64,000 bases of DNA from Mytilus edulis (GCF_963676685.1 NC_092348.1:13614867-13678866), one strand, 5' to 3'. Positions 49,467-59,970 are shown, counted from the first letter of the stretch. Program-made: numbers and translations. Notes: a model not told the origin generated them from the sequence alone.

Positions 49467-49485
49467 TGACGCCCATCTTTCCTAT

Positions 49486-49735
49486 TGTAGTTATTATTAT
49501 GGTATATTAACCTTGCAATCAAAGAAATTTATTGCATTTTACATTTGCCAAAATGGGTTTAAAAGATGATCAAACGAATAAACCCCATTCTTCATTTTAC
49601 CTTGTAGATAAAGTCATTGTGCGGTGACAGAAGTGTAAAATGTTGTTTAAATTTCGGGTTTAATCAACCCAAATAATACACGGCTAAAAATTGTCTTAAC
49701 TTACATACAAATGTGTCCATCCTGCCAGTATAATT
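49486..49735. other. Intergenic DNA, nothing recognised
   Basis: AT-rich, with no coding frame. Confidence 0.4.
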
Positions 49736-49737
49736 TC

Positions 49738-49925
49738 GTATGGAATAGTTATCAAAGGTACCAGGGTTCTAATTTAGTACGCAAGACGCGCGTTTCGTCT
49801 ATATATAAGACTCATCAGTGACGCTCATATCAAAATATTTATAAAGCCAAACAAGTAAAAAGTTGAAGAGCATTGAGAATCCAAAATTCCAAAAAGTCGT
49901 GCCAAATATGGCTAAGGTAATCTAT
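49738..49925 (+). repeat. Dispersed repeat R3
   Basis: accagggttctaatttagta, 'acgcgcgtttcgtctatata', 'gactcatcagtgacgctcat' and 'atggctaaggtaatctatg' also occur, inverted, at 24545-24720. Confidence 0.75.
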
Positions 49926-50211
49926 GTATAATGGATTGTTTACAACCCGCCCTTTATCAACATGAAAATTTGAATATATTTGATTACGTTTTATTAATTT
50001 ATTGTAACGTTCCGGGGATCTCTTGTCAGGATATACACCCGTAGTTACTTGTGTGGACCTCCGGTGAAGGAAGTAATAATAAAAATCATAATAGAAGTTC
50101 ATAAAATTGTATTATTTCTATTTAAACAATATATCAAATACAGTGGTTCGTGAAACAAAATATTATACGTTAATTATTATATACAATAAGTAATACAGCA
50201 AGGTGCATTCA

Positions 50212-50433
50212 TTACACCAAGTTTAATAAAACAATTCTGCTAGCGCTCGGTGCAAGAAGATCTCCTTGGTGCATGGCATTCAAATACTCAGCGTAGTCGG
50301 TGCAACAGAAAGATGACGAACCAGAGGTATGCCAAAAAAACGTCTCGGCATTTTTCTTAAAAAAAAGAAAGTTAATCGGAAGGTACACCATGGTCTTGAA
50401 GTATAAAGTCTGTGTACTGACGTTATTTATCAT
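50212..50433 (-). other. Unrecognised minus-strand frame, possible decayed exon
   Basis: This frame resembles the host sequence around the giant foldback insertion site (34655-34729 joined to 49486). It also contains AMHQGD, encoded by the same 14 bases (atgcaccaaggaga) as the first copper ligand of tyrosinase exon 2. The HGG and second and third ligands do not follow. I cannot assign a function; it may be a repeat. Confidence 0.2.
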
Positions 50434-50985
50434 CTTAATAAAGTCATGAACGTGTTATACTTTCTTTTATGTGTCTTTATAAATATTTCTTTTATGGTTT
50501 AGTCTGTTTTTATTGATATCCATTTGACGTGGCTTGGTACTTGAAGATCCCGTCATTGCGTTAATGTTCTATAATAATTCTTGTCTTTCATATTTGCTAA
50601 TGCGCTTTGTCGTTATGTTTTATGGTGTTTCAATGATACATATGACGTGTCTCTGTACTTATAAATCCCGTTATTGTAAAACATTTTTGCATTTTCTGTC
50701 ATTTGTGCTAATGTGCTTTTTTCATACACATATGACTTGGCTCGGTACTTATGCATCCCGTTTTTGTGTTATTGTACAATGGTAAATTAGTGTATTCTTG
50801 TTTTTAAATTTTGCTTGGTCTTTAAACCATTTTGTACTTCCTTGATACATATTTGTTTGATTTAATAGTGATGATGATTATACAACATACGTTTGACTGC
50901 TGCACCCCCATTTTTGACATGTTCACCTATTAAGTCTGTTTGTTTTGTCCACACATCGTTGTCTTTATAATGGAATTTGATGCGA
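50405..50985 (+). repeat. Dispersed repeat R1, proximal half
   Basis: tactgacgttatttatcatc ... 'ccatttgacgtggcttggta' ... 'cacacatcgttgtctttata' aligns with 4490-4915. It is cut off exactly where the Penelope-like coding sequence begins, at about 50988. Confidence 0.7.
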
Positions 50986-50987
50986 CT

Positions 50988-52408
50988 GTTATAACCATGC
51001 TACGTCAATCTTTAAAGACCCAAATGTTGCAAAACACCTATCCGACCTCCATGACAAATATGTTGTTGTCCCTGCAGATAAAGCCCCAAATAACATCGTT
51101 TTTGTGTGTAAAAGTCACTACATCGACTGCTTGATAAACGAATTAGGTATTGACAATTCACTTGGTAACTCAACATATACCCTCACGACACTTACCAAAG
51201 AGGAAATCCTGGATAATCATAGGTCTGTTCTATGTTCCTTTGGAATTTCAACCAAAGACGAAGAACTGGATCTTCCATCACTGTATTGGATACCTAAACT
51301 ACATAAGTGTCCTTACAAACAACGGTATATTGCTGGGTCTTCCAAGTGCTCCACGAAACCTCTTTCTAAATTATTAACATCTATTTTATCAGCAATCAAA
51401 GACGGGCTTCAAAGTTATTGTGAAACTGCCTATTCTAGAGGTGGCGTGAATCAGATGTGGATACTTAAAAATTCAAAAGATCTTTTAGAGTACATACAAT
51501 CTAACTCTCTTTCATCTTGTAACAGTATTAAAACATTTGACTTTTCTACCCTGTACACAAGTATTCCACATTCCAAACTAAAAGACAAATTGAAAGAGTT
51601 GATATTACTTTGCTTCATAAAAAAGAATGGCCAACGTAGATACAAGTATCTTGTCTTAGGGAGGGATAAATCCTACTTTGTAAAGAATCACTCTGATTCA
51701 AACAAAAAATTCTCTGAAACTGATATTATCAAGATGCTTGATTTCTTGATTGACAACATATTTGTTACGTTCGGAGGACGTGTTTTTCAACAGACTGTCG
51801 GCATTCCAATGGGAACAAACTGTGCCCCTCTACTCGCCGACTTGTTTCTTTATTATTATGAGGCTGACTTCATGCAGGAACTTCTTAGGAAGAAAGATAA
51901 GAAGTAAGCAATATCCTTTAACTCTACTTTCCGCTATATAGATGATGTTCTTTCACTAAACAATTCAAAATTTGGTGACTATGTGGAACGTATCTATCCA
52001 ATCGAACTAGAGATAAAGGATACTACAGATACAGTTAAGTCGGCTTCATATCTTGACTTACATCTAGAAATTGACAATGAGGGTCGGTTGAAAACAAAAC
52101 TTTACGACAAAAGAGATGATTTCAGCTTTCCAATTGTGAACTTTCCATTTCTAAGTAGCAACATTCCAGCAGCACCTGCATACGGGGTATATATCTACCA
52201 ATTGATACGATATTCCCGTGCTTGCATTTCCTATCATGATTTTCTTGATAGAGGTTTGCTGCTCACAAGGAAGCTATTAAACCAAGAGTTCCAAATGGTG
52301 AAGTTGAAATCATCCCTTCGTAAATTTTACGGACGCCATCACGAGTTGGTTGACCGTTATGGAATAACCGTTTCACAAATGATATCGGATATGTTCCTTA
52401 CGTCGTAA
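50988..52408 (+). pseudogene. Penelope-like reverse transcriptase, 5'-truncated and broken
   Basis: Frame 3 from about 50990 reads SIFKDPNVAKHLSDLHDKY, VVPADKAPNNIVFVCKSHY, then on to 51904. It holds the RT finger and palm boxes TFDFSTLYTSIPH and GIPMGTNCAPLLADLFLYY. A stop at about 51905 and a shift follow; the next frame has FRYIDDVLSLNN (catalytic Y-x-DD) and SYLDLHLEIDNEGR, and ends with FYGRHHELVDRYG at 52408. The enzyme would copy element RNA into DNA at a target. The N-terminus is missing, no GIY-YIG endonuclease domain is visible, and the frame is broken, so the copy is dead. Box sequences favour a Penelope-like element over LINE or LTR types. Confidence 0.82.
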
Positions 52409-52695
52409 CTACAATCCCCTTCCCTTTCATGAATATGACCTACCGAATTATACTATTTACCGGATTTGTAATCACTTAAGCAACACGACGGGTGCCACAT
52501 GTGGAGCAGGATCTGCTTACCCTTCCGGAGCACATGAGATCACCCCTAGTTTTTGGTGGGGTTCGTGTTGTTTATTCTTTAGTTTTCTATGTTGTGTCGT
52601 GTGTACTATTGTTTTTCTGTTTGTCTTTTTTATTTTTAGCCATGGCGTTGTCAGTTTGTTTTAGATTTATGAGTTTGACTGTCCCTTTGGTATCT
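52409..52695 (+). repeat. 3' UTR/tail of the Penelope-like element
   Basis: The same tail as 4185-4490: gagcaggatctgcttaccct, 'ttttggtggggttcgtgttg', 'ttagatttatgag'. The 75-codon frame at 52492-52719 is within this non-coding tail. Confidence 0.75.
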
Positions 52696-52910
52696 TTCGT
52701 CCCTCTTTTATACAAGTGAGAGGTTTAGCCTGCTTTAAAACCAGGTTTAATCCATTATTTTCAACATATGCCTGTGCCTAGTCAGGGTTATGACAGTTGT
52801 TATATATTGGTTCGATATATTTGAGCTTTTGATTTTGCCATTTGATTAGAAACTTTCCTTTTTGAATTTCCCTCGGAGTTCGGTATTTTTGTGATTTGAA
52901 TTTTTTGTAT
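52696..52910 (+). repeat. Dispersed repeat R1, distal half
   Basis: tacaagtgagaggtttagcc, 'aaaaccaggtttaatcc', 'ttgattttgccatttgatta' and 'tcggagttcggtatttttg', directly following the Penelope-like tail. Confidence 0.75.
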
Positions 52911-53014
52911 ATGTTGATTGTAAGCGGTGTGACGTCATATAAATCATAAAGAAAATAATACTATACATGTCTTTGATTATAAAAAAAAAAAAAACATGGC
53001 ACAATGTTTTGTTA

Positions 53015-54620
53015 AATGTTTTTATCTCTTTCGGTTTTCAGTGCATTGAAATCTAGCAAAAAAATGTTCTGTATCTTCTGTAGATGAATTACATCATACG
53101 CATATATCCTGCTCCACATTTCTGCTAAACTTGGCACGGTGTGCTTGAAGTGAATAAGTACTACTTAAAAGCTTTGATTTTTTTACTTCTAAAGAATTAA
53201 TTAGGTGAATTTCCATATTTGGTGAGAATTTCCATTTGGCCTTGTTTCAATATTAATGTATTTCATTGTAGATTTTTCAGATTTTTCTATCTCCCATTTC
53301 TCTGCCCAATATTGCTGAATGCCACACTTGACAGTTGTTTTCCATTTTCCCTAGTTGGTTTGACTAATAAACTGTCCCTGAACTTTTGGTAGTTTGTATT
53401 TTGATATAGCAGTTTCTTATCTACTAATCAATGTATTAGTATTTTGGTTTGACTAATAAACTGTTCCTGAGCTTTTGGTAGTTTGTATTTTGATAAAGCA
53501 GTTTCTAATCTACTAATGAATGTATTAGTATTTTGTTTTGACACTATAAGTTGCCTTTTTATAATTATGTATTCTATGCTGGTGTTGTCTTGAATAATGC
53601 CTCATAAAATTTTAAGTAGAAGTCGGTCCACAGTTGACTGTATTAGTTCTATACCAAGTAGACTAAAGTTGGCAGCACTAGCAACTCTTTCTGGCAGTCC
53701 TTGTATCTGTCGGCATATTTGTAGTTGTAGTCTCTCCATGGTTTTTTTATGTCCGACTTTGTATAGTTTAGGACCTCAATGCCATACAGACTCCTTGACA
53801 AGGCGTAAGTTTGCCAGAGTTTTGCCGAGACAATTGGCGACATTCCCTTTATGGTACCAAGTCCAGGACCAAGCATACAATGTAGCATATATGGTACGTC
53901 GGGCAACTTTTAACCAGTCTTCTATACTCACTTTATTCTTCATAGTTCTTATAAGACCAATATATCTAACCTCTTTCTTTTCGTCAATTTTATTGTTTCC
54001 TAGATAAACCTTTAGCTGTTGCTGATCTTTTGTTAACGGCACAATTTGTAGGGCTGATTGACACAAAGTCTTTGTTTGTCATATCATGGACTATATCTAG
54101 TAGAGCATGAACCTCATGCTCTTTGCTGGCCAATATGGCAATGTCATCTACACACATTGGAGCGACAACATTTATGTTGCCTATTCGTGCACCTATGTTT
54201 GATCTTTCTAATGCCTCTAAGGTATTGTTGTTATGGCGTTTATATAGAACAGTCGATAACTTTGCACCTTGTCTAACACCTATTTTTTGTGTAAATTTAT
54301 CTGAAAAGCTATAATTCCACTTGAATTTAAAACAGTTACATTCCTGCACATATTTCTTAACAATAACCTGATTTCGTGATGTAGTGTATCGAAAGCCTTT
54401 TGGGCATCTATTTAAGTAATATGAGTTCTTCCAAGATCTCTTTGAAAAAATCTGCAGCTGCAGATACAATAACGGCAGTATTTAATGACGATGTTTTCCG
54501 TGATGCCTCTTTGTAGCTTGATTTGAATTTTCAGTAGTTTGGGTTCTAACCTGTCTTTTAAAATACCTTCTATTAGGATAGAAAAGGTATTGGTTACTGT
54601 AAAACCTCTAACTATACCAT
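53015..54620 (-). pseudogene. LINE (non-LTR) reverse transcriptase, decayed 3' portion
   Basis: Read on the minus strand from 54620 downwards there are, in order: VTNTFSILIEGILKDRLEP, IDAQKAFDTLHH (RT Asp box), an IGVRQGAKLSTVLYK box, APMCVDDIAILA (the x-x-DD site, with CVDD where YADD is usual), RYIGLIRTMKNKVSIEDW, and LWQTYALSRSLYGIEVL. Further down come KWKTTVKCGIQQYWAEKWE and TEDTEHFFARFQC near 53040-53090. This order is that of the RT and C-terminal region of non-LTR retrotransposons. At least three frame changes and internal stops break it, so it is dead. An 89-bp tandem duplication (53357-53535) lies inside. The clade is not determined. Confidence 0.8.
53357..53535 (-). repeat. 89-bp tandem duplication inside the LINE relic
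   Basis: ggtttgactaataaactgt at 53357 recurs at 53446, with the following 'ttttggtagtttgtattttg' also duplicated. It arose after or during decay of the LINE. Confidence 0.9.
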
Positions 54621-55810
54621 TGTTGATATTTAAGGTTCATGTGAGCCCTTTGACTAAAATGACTGCCTTTTCGCCTCAAAATTTACTCTAAGTACAGATA
54701 AACCTGTACATCTGGATATTTTTTTACGGCCTAGATAAATAAAATTCAAATTGAACGCATTTTATGTTTCAGAAAAATCAAACTAAACTGGATTTTCCGT
54801 GCATTTTTTGTTTTTTCCTTCATGCAGAAGATGAAAAAAACAGTTATCATGGTTCACTTGATGTGATGTACTTAGTTCACCAAGTATCCAATAATGTCCA
54901 TCTTTTGTCCATGTTAATTAATACAGTTCACTGTGGGGAAGTTCTCAAACCTCTTTCACCACTTAATTTATTTTTGTACCTTTTGTAGTAAAAAAGTTGT
55001 CTGCAAAATCCTGTTAATTTTTTTATTTTCTAAAACATAATATTTGGATTTTATTTATCCGATAGTAAGGCAGGGTATGCTTTGAAAAAGTTCCAGATAC
55101 ACAGGTTTGTCTGTACTCGGAAGTTAATTATGTGGTGAAAATGCAGCCATTTAATATAAAGGGTCGACCACATAAACCTTAAGTTAGTTGTGATGAATTA
55201 TGGCGGGGAAATTACAAGAAACAAATAATTAAACTTGTGGTTATATCAAATTATGATACAAACCGGTTATAACTGGTTGAATTGCATACAGATGTTATAT
55301 ATATAAATGATGCATTGCTGTTTATATGAAAACAAGAAGTAATAAATAAATAGATACTGCAACGGTTAGTTATACAAGTTCAAGGTCAAATCTTCTGGTA
55401 ATTAGTAAGGAAAAACTAGAGCAGACGGAACAAATTAGTAATTGCATATATCACTATTACTATTTACAGGAACATGGTCGGTTTACACCGATATTTACTT
55501 CCTGTAGCAAGCATTACTGCCTTCCACGGTTTCCTGAATTAAAGCTAGACAGAATAAATTAAATTCCAAAACAAGAAGATGAAAAATGGACAACAATTGT
55601 AATTGATGAAATGTTTTGTCTGATGTTACTATTGCTATGAATGTGTTGTTCATAGACATTTGAAGGGTGTATATAACGAGTGATGCACTGCAAGATTTTA
55701 TCTTTGATGGGATCAATTAGAAATTAAAACATTGTAAATCCGTAGCTCTATGGAAGTTTATGTCAGAATGTATTTATTTAGAATTCAATAAAATAACAAA
55801 CATAATATAA
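54621..55810. other. Intergenic DNA, nothing recognised
   Basis: Open frames of about 73 codons on both strands have no motif. AT-rich. Confidence 0.4.
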
Positions 55811-55814
55811 ATTA

Positions 55815-55920
55815 GAAGATGTGGTATGAGTGTCAATGAATCAACTATCCATCCAAGTCACAATGTATAAAAATTTTGCAATAATATAGATCAAAGTACG
55901 ACCTTTGTTCCCTGAACCTA
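55815..55920 (+). repeat. Dispersed repeat R2 copy
   Basis: gaagatgtggtatgagtgtc, 'atccatccaagtcacaatgt', 'atagatcaaagtacgacct'. Immediately after it (55914-55950) is a degenerate telomere-like stretch with cctaat, ccttaaccctat and ccctac. Confidence 0.7.
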
Positions 55921-56020
55921 ATCCTTACCCTTAACCCTATCCCTACTTGATTTTGATGAATCGCGGATCATTTTATCTTCATGCAGTTATAAATGTTACC
56001 AATTGAAATAACTTTTGAAA

Positions 56021-56150
56021 CAAAAATATCAAATACACCAAATGGGAGTTCAAAAATATCAAATACACCAAATGGGAGTTCAAAAATATCAAATACACCA
56101 AATGGGAGTTCAAAAATATCAAATACACCAAATGGGAGTTCAAAAATATT
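56021..56150. repeat. 30-bp minisatellite, about 4.3 copies
   Basis: Exact repeats of caaaaatatcaaatacacca + aatgggagtt start at 56021, 56051, 56081 and 56111, with a partial at 56141. Perfect identity implies recent expansion. Open frames on both strands are due to the unit being a multiple of 3. Confidence 0.97.
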
Positions 56151-56159
56151 GAATCAATG

Positions 56160-57050
56160 TATGTCTGCATATCTAATGGTTTATAATTGAATAAGCAACA
56201 AGTTATATATTTTTTTTTTTTTATAAAAAAAGCAATGCTACAAGAAGATACAAGAACTTCAAAGTAAAGAAAATCTCGTATGACTGATTAATGTTCGCAT
56301 TTATTAAGACATTTAGGGTCAAGTAAGCCATGTATATTAGTGAGTCAATTAAAGTAATCATAATATGTCATAAAGTAAGGATATATGTACTTTTCCTTTA
56401 CGGATTTCGGTTTAACTTTGCATCTTTGACAAGGAAATAAACAACATGATATTTAACCAGATTGTTATATAAATGCATATTCTTGACCTTTTCCTGAGCT
56501 TTAAGGAACATTACTGTCGGTAATTACATGTTACCTGGTGTAAATTGTCTCTAAGGATATACATGTGACATAATACATTTATTTATCATTTGCTAAAAGC
56601 ATCATGTGGTGTTATTAAATGATTCTGGTAGCATAGTCCCACATCCTGCAGCTATCAGTAATATAAACAAGACAAATTTTATTCTTGTGAGATAAGAAAG
56701 TAACCTTCAACGAAAAAGGTAATATGTTTTCCTAATACATTTTTTTTTTTTATATTTCGAATATTTTTTTTTAATCTTCACTATTTAAGTTATGCTTCTT
56801 TCATATATTCGAAGTTTTCCTCACATCTAGGATATATAGTTGATTTTAATTTGTTAGTTAAAAAGACATATCTGTTCAATATTCATCAGTAAAAGACAAA
56901 ATATCTTATAACCATATTTTGGTCTTCACATGATAGTTTTATATTTTGCGCTACTGCAATAGTTATTCACTGTAAGAATTTAGTTGTACGAACAATACTA
57001 GCGGTTATACTTCACTTATGCTTTTAAACATCATTCTACTCCATTAATAC
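56160..57050. other. Intergenic or upstream DNA of the candidate secreted-protein gene
   Basis: AT-rich with T runs. I do not see a clear TATA box or first exon, though a non-coding first exon would be expected because the downstream ATG directly follows an acceptor. Confidence 0.35.
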
Positions 57051-57072
57051 TTTGTTGGGGTTTTTTTTTCAG

Positions 57073-58766
57073 ATGCTGTTGGATAAATTCTGTATTTTGA
57101 CCTTTTTGCCCTTGTTGGCGGCTGTACACCTTCGGGATGAGTTCATTAATATTGTTTTAAAAGATTGCTATTCGTACGAAAATAATGACAATGCCTTAAC
57201 CATGGGGACTCTGGAACAGATGAAGTGTATGACGCATCTTATCTTAAAAAATGACGAAAATTTCCGACTCAACCCAATCGATTTGCTTCGAATCCATCTC
57301 AGCATGACGCATTTAAAGAATGGTGGGCCCCTAACTCTGGACATTCCACCGATCATCGAGAAGAAAATGTTTGATCTTCTTGCAAAAGCACCTGTTCGCC
57401 TATCGGTAAGACACATACTTTATAATGGCCTTTACTGTACTTTGTTAATTGTTTACGTATAAAATGTCTATCTAACATTATTTTTTAATTGTTTATGTGC
57501 TAATTTTTTACTTTTGACCTTTCAGTATATATATATAAACAATTATAATTAATGTTTTTGAGTCGGTCAACAGTTACTTATACTTAATAAGATGTATTAA
57601 ATTGTAACCCACGCGACCCGTTGCGGGGAATTTAAAAAAAAAAAAATGTGTCCCAAGTACACGGATGCCCCATCCCCATTATCATTTTCTATGTTCAGTG
57701 GACCGTGAAAATGGGATTAAATCTCTAATTTGGCATTAAAACTAGAAAGATCACATCATAGGGAACATGTTTACTAAGTTTTAGGTTGATTGGACTTCAA
57801 CTTCTTAGAAAACTACCGCGACCAAAAACTTTAACCTGGAGCGAGACAGACGGACGAACGAATGAACGGACGGACGGACGAACGGACGGACGGACGAACG
57901 GACGAACGGACGCACAGACCAGAAAACATAATGTCCATAAATGGGGCAAAAAAATAACAAATGTTTTATCATCAAGTTTCGTTTGTAAGCCACCATTTAA
58001 ATACCATGATATAATTTTAAGCATCTCAGTACAAAATCAATGTCAGATAAACATAACTTCCACGCTAGCCTAGACTGTGTTATTCTTTACCTTATGTTCT
58101 TAGTTCACGATGTTCAAACGAACATATAGTTATGTGCTAACTTGCTCTTATTTTCTTGTACAACTCTACCCCTAATTTCTGTTCTAATCTGACTCATATT
58201 GTATATATCAATATAAATAAGACAATAAAATTGAGAAAGGAAATGGGGAATGTATCAAAGCGACAACAAAACGACCATAGAGCAGACAACAGCCGAAGGC
58301 CACCAATGGGTATTCAATGTAGCGAGAAACTCCAGTACCCGTAGGCGTCCTTCAGCTGGCCCCTTAAAAAATATGTATACTAGTACAGTGATGATGGACG
58401 TCATACTGAACTCCGAATTATACACAAGAAACTAAAATTAGACTAGACTATTTCTGATACTAGCAGGCACGGTGATCAATTTGCATAACTAATTTATTTT
58501 CTTGTTAAACAAGAGACTATAATAGGTCAGAAAATCCAAACGCATACTTCAACGCTAGCCTGAACTGTGTCACGTGTTCTATATCTTTTGGCCTCGGTTT
58601 TTGTGTTGTCACCCCATCCCTATTGCAGATGGATTATGAGCCAATGTCATTGCCCGTCGCCATCGATTTCACCGAACTAGCTCCGTTAAGAAATGCAAGT
58701 GTTGGCTCCTTTATAAAAAATTTTATGTTTCTAAAGATTGAAAATATCGTTATCTTATCAATATAA
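57073..58766 (+). CDS. Candidate small secreted protein gene, two coding exons, family unknown
   Basis: The exon 57073-57405 starts with ATG right after a strong acceptor (ttttttttttcag|ATG) and ends at cgcctatcg|gtaaga in phase 0 after 111 codons. The N-terminus (MLLDKFCILTFLPLLAAV) looks like a signal peptide. A mature region with two cysteines 21 apart (DCYSYEN ... MKCMTH) follows. A plausible next exon begins at 58629 (ttgcag|ATGGAT), reads MDYEPMSLPVAIDFTELAPL in phase 0 and reaches TAA at 58764-58766, giving 156 aa. The intron (57406-58628) holds two dispersed repeats. The tyrosinase genes share the layout (ATG just after the acceptor, signal peptide, phase 0 donor, CYS then a second Cys about 20 residues on), so distant relation is possible but unproven. 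The exon 2 end is uncertain. Confidence 0.45.
57600..57965 (+). repeat. Dispersed repeat with (ggac/gaac)n tract
   Basis: Contains aaactaccgcgaccaaaaac, an irregular tetranucleotide tract of acgg/acga words (57847-57910), then 'cgcacagaccagaaaacata'. It lies in the intron of the candidate secreted-protein gene. The overlapping frames in both directions come from the tract. Confidence 0.75.
58215..58440 (+). repeat. Dispersed repeat, single copy in this window
   Basis: gaaaggaaatggggaatgta ... 'gaccatagagcagacaacag' ... 'gcgtccttcagctggcccct' ... 'tacacaagaaactaaaatta'. I recall this as an abundant mussel repeat, but that cannot be checked here. The two 60-codon frames are inside it. Confidence 0.5.
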
Positions 58767-58769
58767 ATC

Positions 58770-59040
58770 TTTTCTTTAAGCAACACCACCTGGACATTTT
58801 CCCGTTATTTCCAATGTAACATGATGATGAACACAACTCACTTAGATTGACAGGAGACCCATTTCACGTAGTGTTTATTTCCTAAATATAGTAACATAGC
58901 TATATTTTGTACAATGTCAATTTCATCATGGAACACTTTTTCCACAGTCAGGGGTTCATTAAGGGGTGCATATAAGTTTAGAATTTGTGTTTCAATTTAA
59001 ATAGTTATCAAAATAATAATTTAAGTTGCAGTATAAAAAT
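58770..59040. other. Intergenic DNA, nothing recognised
   Basis: No coding frame or repeat. Confidence 0.4.
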
Positions 59041-59045
59041 AATAT

Positions 59046-59171
59046 TAGGTCAATGTCATAAAAAATATAAACTTTTTTGTACTCGGCACAAAACTGGGGA
59101 AGGGCTCGGTAGAACCTCGCCCTTCCCCAGCCTCATACAAAAAAAGTTTATAATTTTCTGACATTAACCTA
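59046..59171. repeat. Large hairpin (imperfect palindrome)
   Basis: taggtcaatgtcataaaaaa and aactggggaagggc pair with gcccttccccagcct and ttttctgacattaaccta, and the tip is 'tcggtagaacctc'. Probably a miniature foldback. Confidence 0.75.
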
Positions 59172-59459
59172 CTATTGTATATTAACATACTTTTACCCGG
59201 CCTGATGCAAAAATGGGTCGCTGTTTGAAAATGCTTTTCAGGCGTCGGACATTAATAAGTTAACACATTAATAATTACATTAGATGTATGTTTCACTATA
59301 ATACGTTATTCTGATTGGATAACTGCACATCACATGTTATTCCGTAAGCAATTGCATTACTCAATAAAACGTTTCATTCATAACACGAGGCCCCACAATA
59401 AAGTGCACAGGTGAATTAAATAAACAATTGATAAAATTTCTTGATTTCATGATCCTAGC

Positions 59460-59645
59460 TAAAAAATGTAATTATAAGTATTGAATGCTTCTTTTTGTAT
59501 CTTCATAGGGTTGTAAAAGCGTTGACCGTGCGCACATTTTTAGAATGAAGCGCTTCCGCGCTTCATAAAAAATGTACTTCGGTCAACGCTTTTACACCCC
59601 AATGAAGTTACAAAAAGAACCATTCAATTCTTAAATGTAATTTTT
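59460..59645. repeat. Large hairpin (imperfect palindrome)
   Basis: attgaatgcttctttttgta, 'tgtaaaagcgttgaccg' and 'aatgaagcgc' pair with 'gcgcttcat', 'cggtcaacgcttttaca' and 'caaaaagaaccattcaat'. The tip gaagcgcttccgcgcttc is itself palindromic. Probably a miniature foldback element. Confidence 0.78.
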
Positions 59646-59970
59646 AATTTCAGAACAATTGTCCTATTCTATATTCAAAGGTGATATTTCAACCAGGTTG
59701 ATCATATTTTCTAATAAACACCAAGTTATGACTCGGAGATTTATATTGCATTTCTGGACACATTAGCGTCAAAAGCTGTGCACATATAATTTTGCTCTTC
59801 ACATAACACATCTTTATATTATGAAAATCGCATGTATTTTGAATTTCAGTTAATTTAATAGGAAGTAAGGTTTCCAATACCAATTTTTTTTTTTTCATTC
59901 GAATATTCAAGTTCTCAATATTTTCTCTTTCAAATTAATCGATAGTTCGGTCCATTTTTTCGTTTTTACT
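59646..59970. other. Intergenic DNA, nothing recognised
   Basis: No coding frame beyond a 73-codon minus-strand frame without motifs. Confidence 0.4.

Larger units (their letters stand above)
34730..49476. mobile_element. Giant 14.7-kb foldback (inverted-repeat) element with 9-bp TSD
   Basis: The outer ends atgggcgtcaagttggttac (34730) and its reverse complement (ending 49476) define an inverted repeat. CTTTCCTAT at 34721-34729 recurs exactly at 49477-49485, immediately outside both ends. From outside inwards each arm holds a short array of 'ttccctattcgttacctattcg', about 0.9 kb of DNA with repeated 'ttaccatggaaac' motifs, an R2 copy, and a huge array of 165-180 bp monomers. The left arm is about 5.6 kb and the right about 9.1 kb; they meet at about 40370 without a spacer. 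The arms are nearly identical outside the arrays. I see no transposase frame. Long arms made of tandem repeats plus a 9-bp duplication are the hallmarks of Drosophila FB foldback elements, and 8-10 bp duplications also mark Mutator-like transposons. Family placement is inference. Confidence 0.88.

Noticed and set aside
34730..49476. Assembly artefact (false palindrome from a folded read)
   Set aside because: The exact 9-bp duplication outside both ends, different array lengths and small differences between the arms fit a real insertion better. Raw reads are still needed to close the question.
55914..55950. Internal telomere repeat
   Set aside because: Only a few degenerate ccctaa-like words are present, with no run of perfect repeats.
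56021..56150. CRISPR-like short repeats
   Set aside because: The 30-bp units are directly adjacent with no spacers, so it is a simple minisatellite.
57786..58073. Coding frame through the ggac/gaac tract
   Set aside because: Low-complexity tetranucleotide tract in a dispersed repeat, with frames open on both strands (TDGRTD- and SVRPSVR-type sequence).
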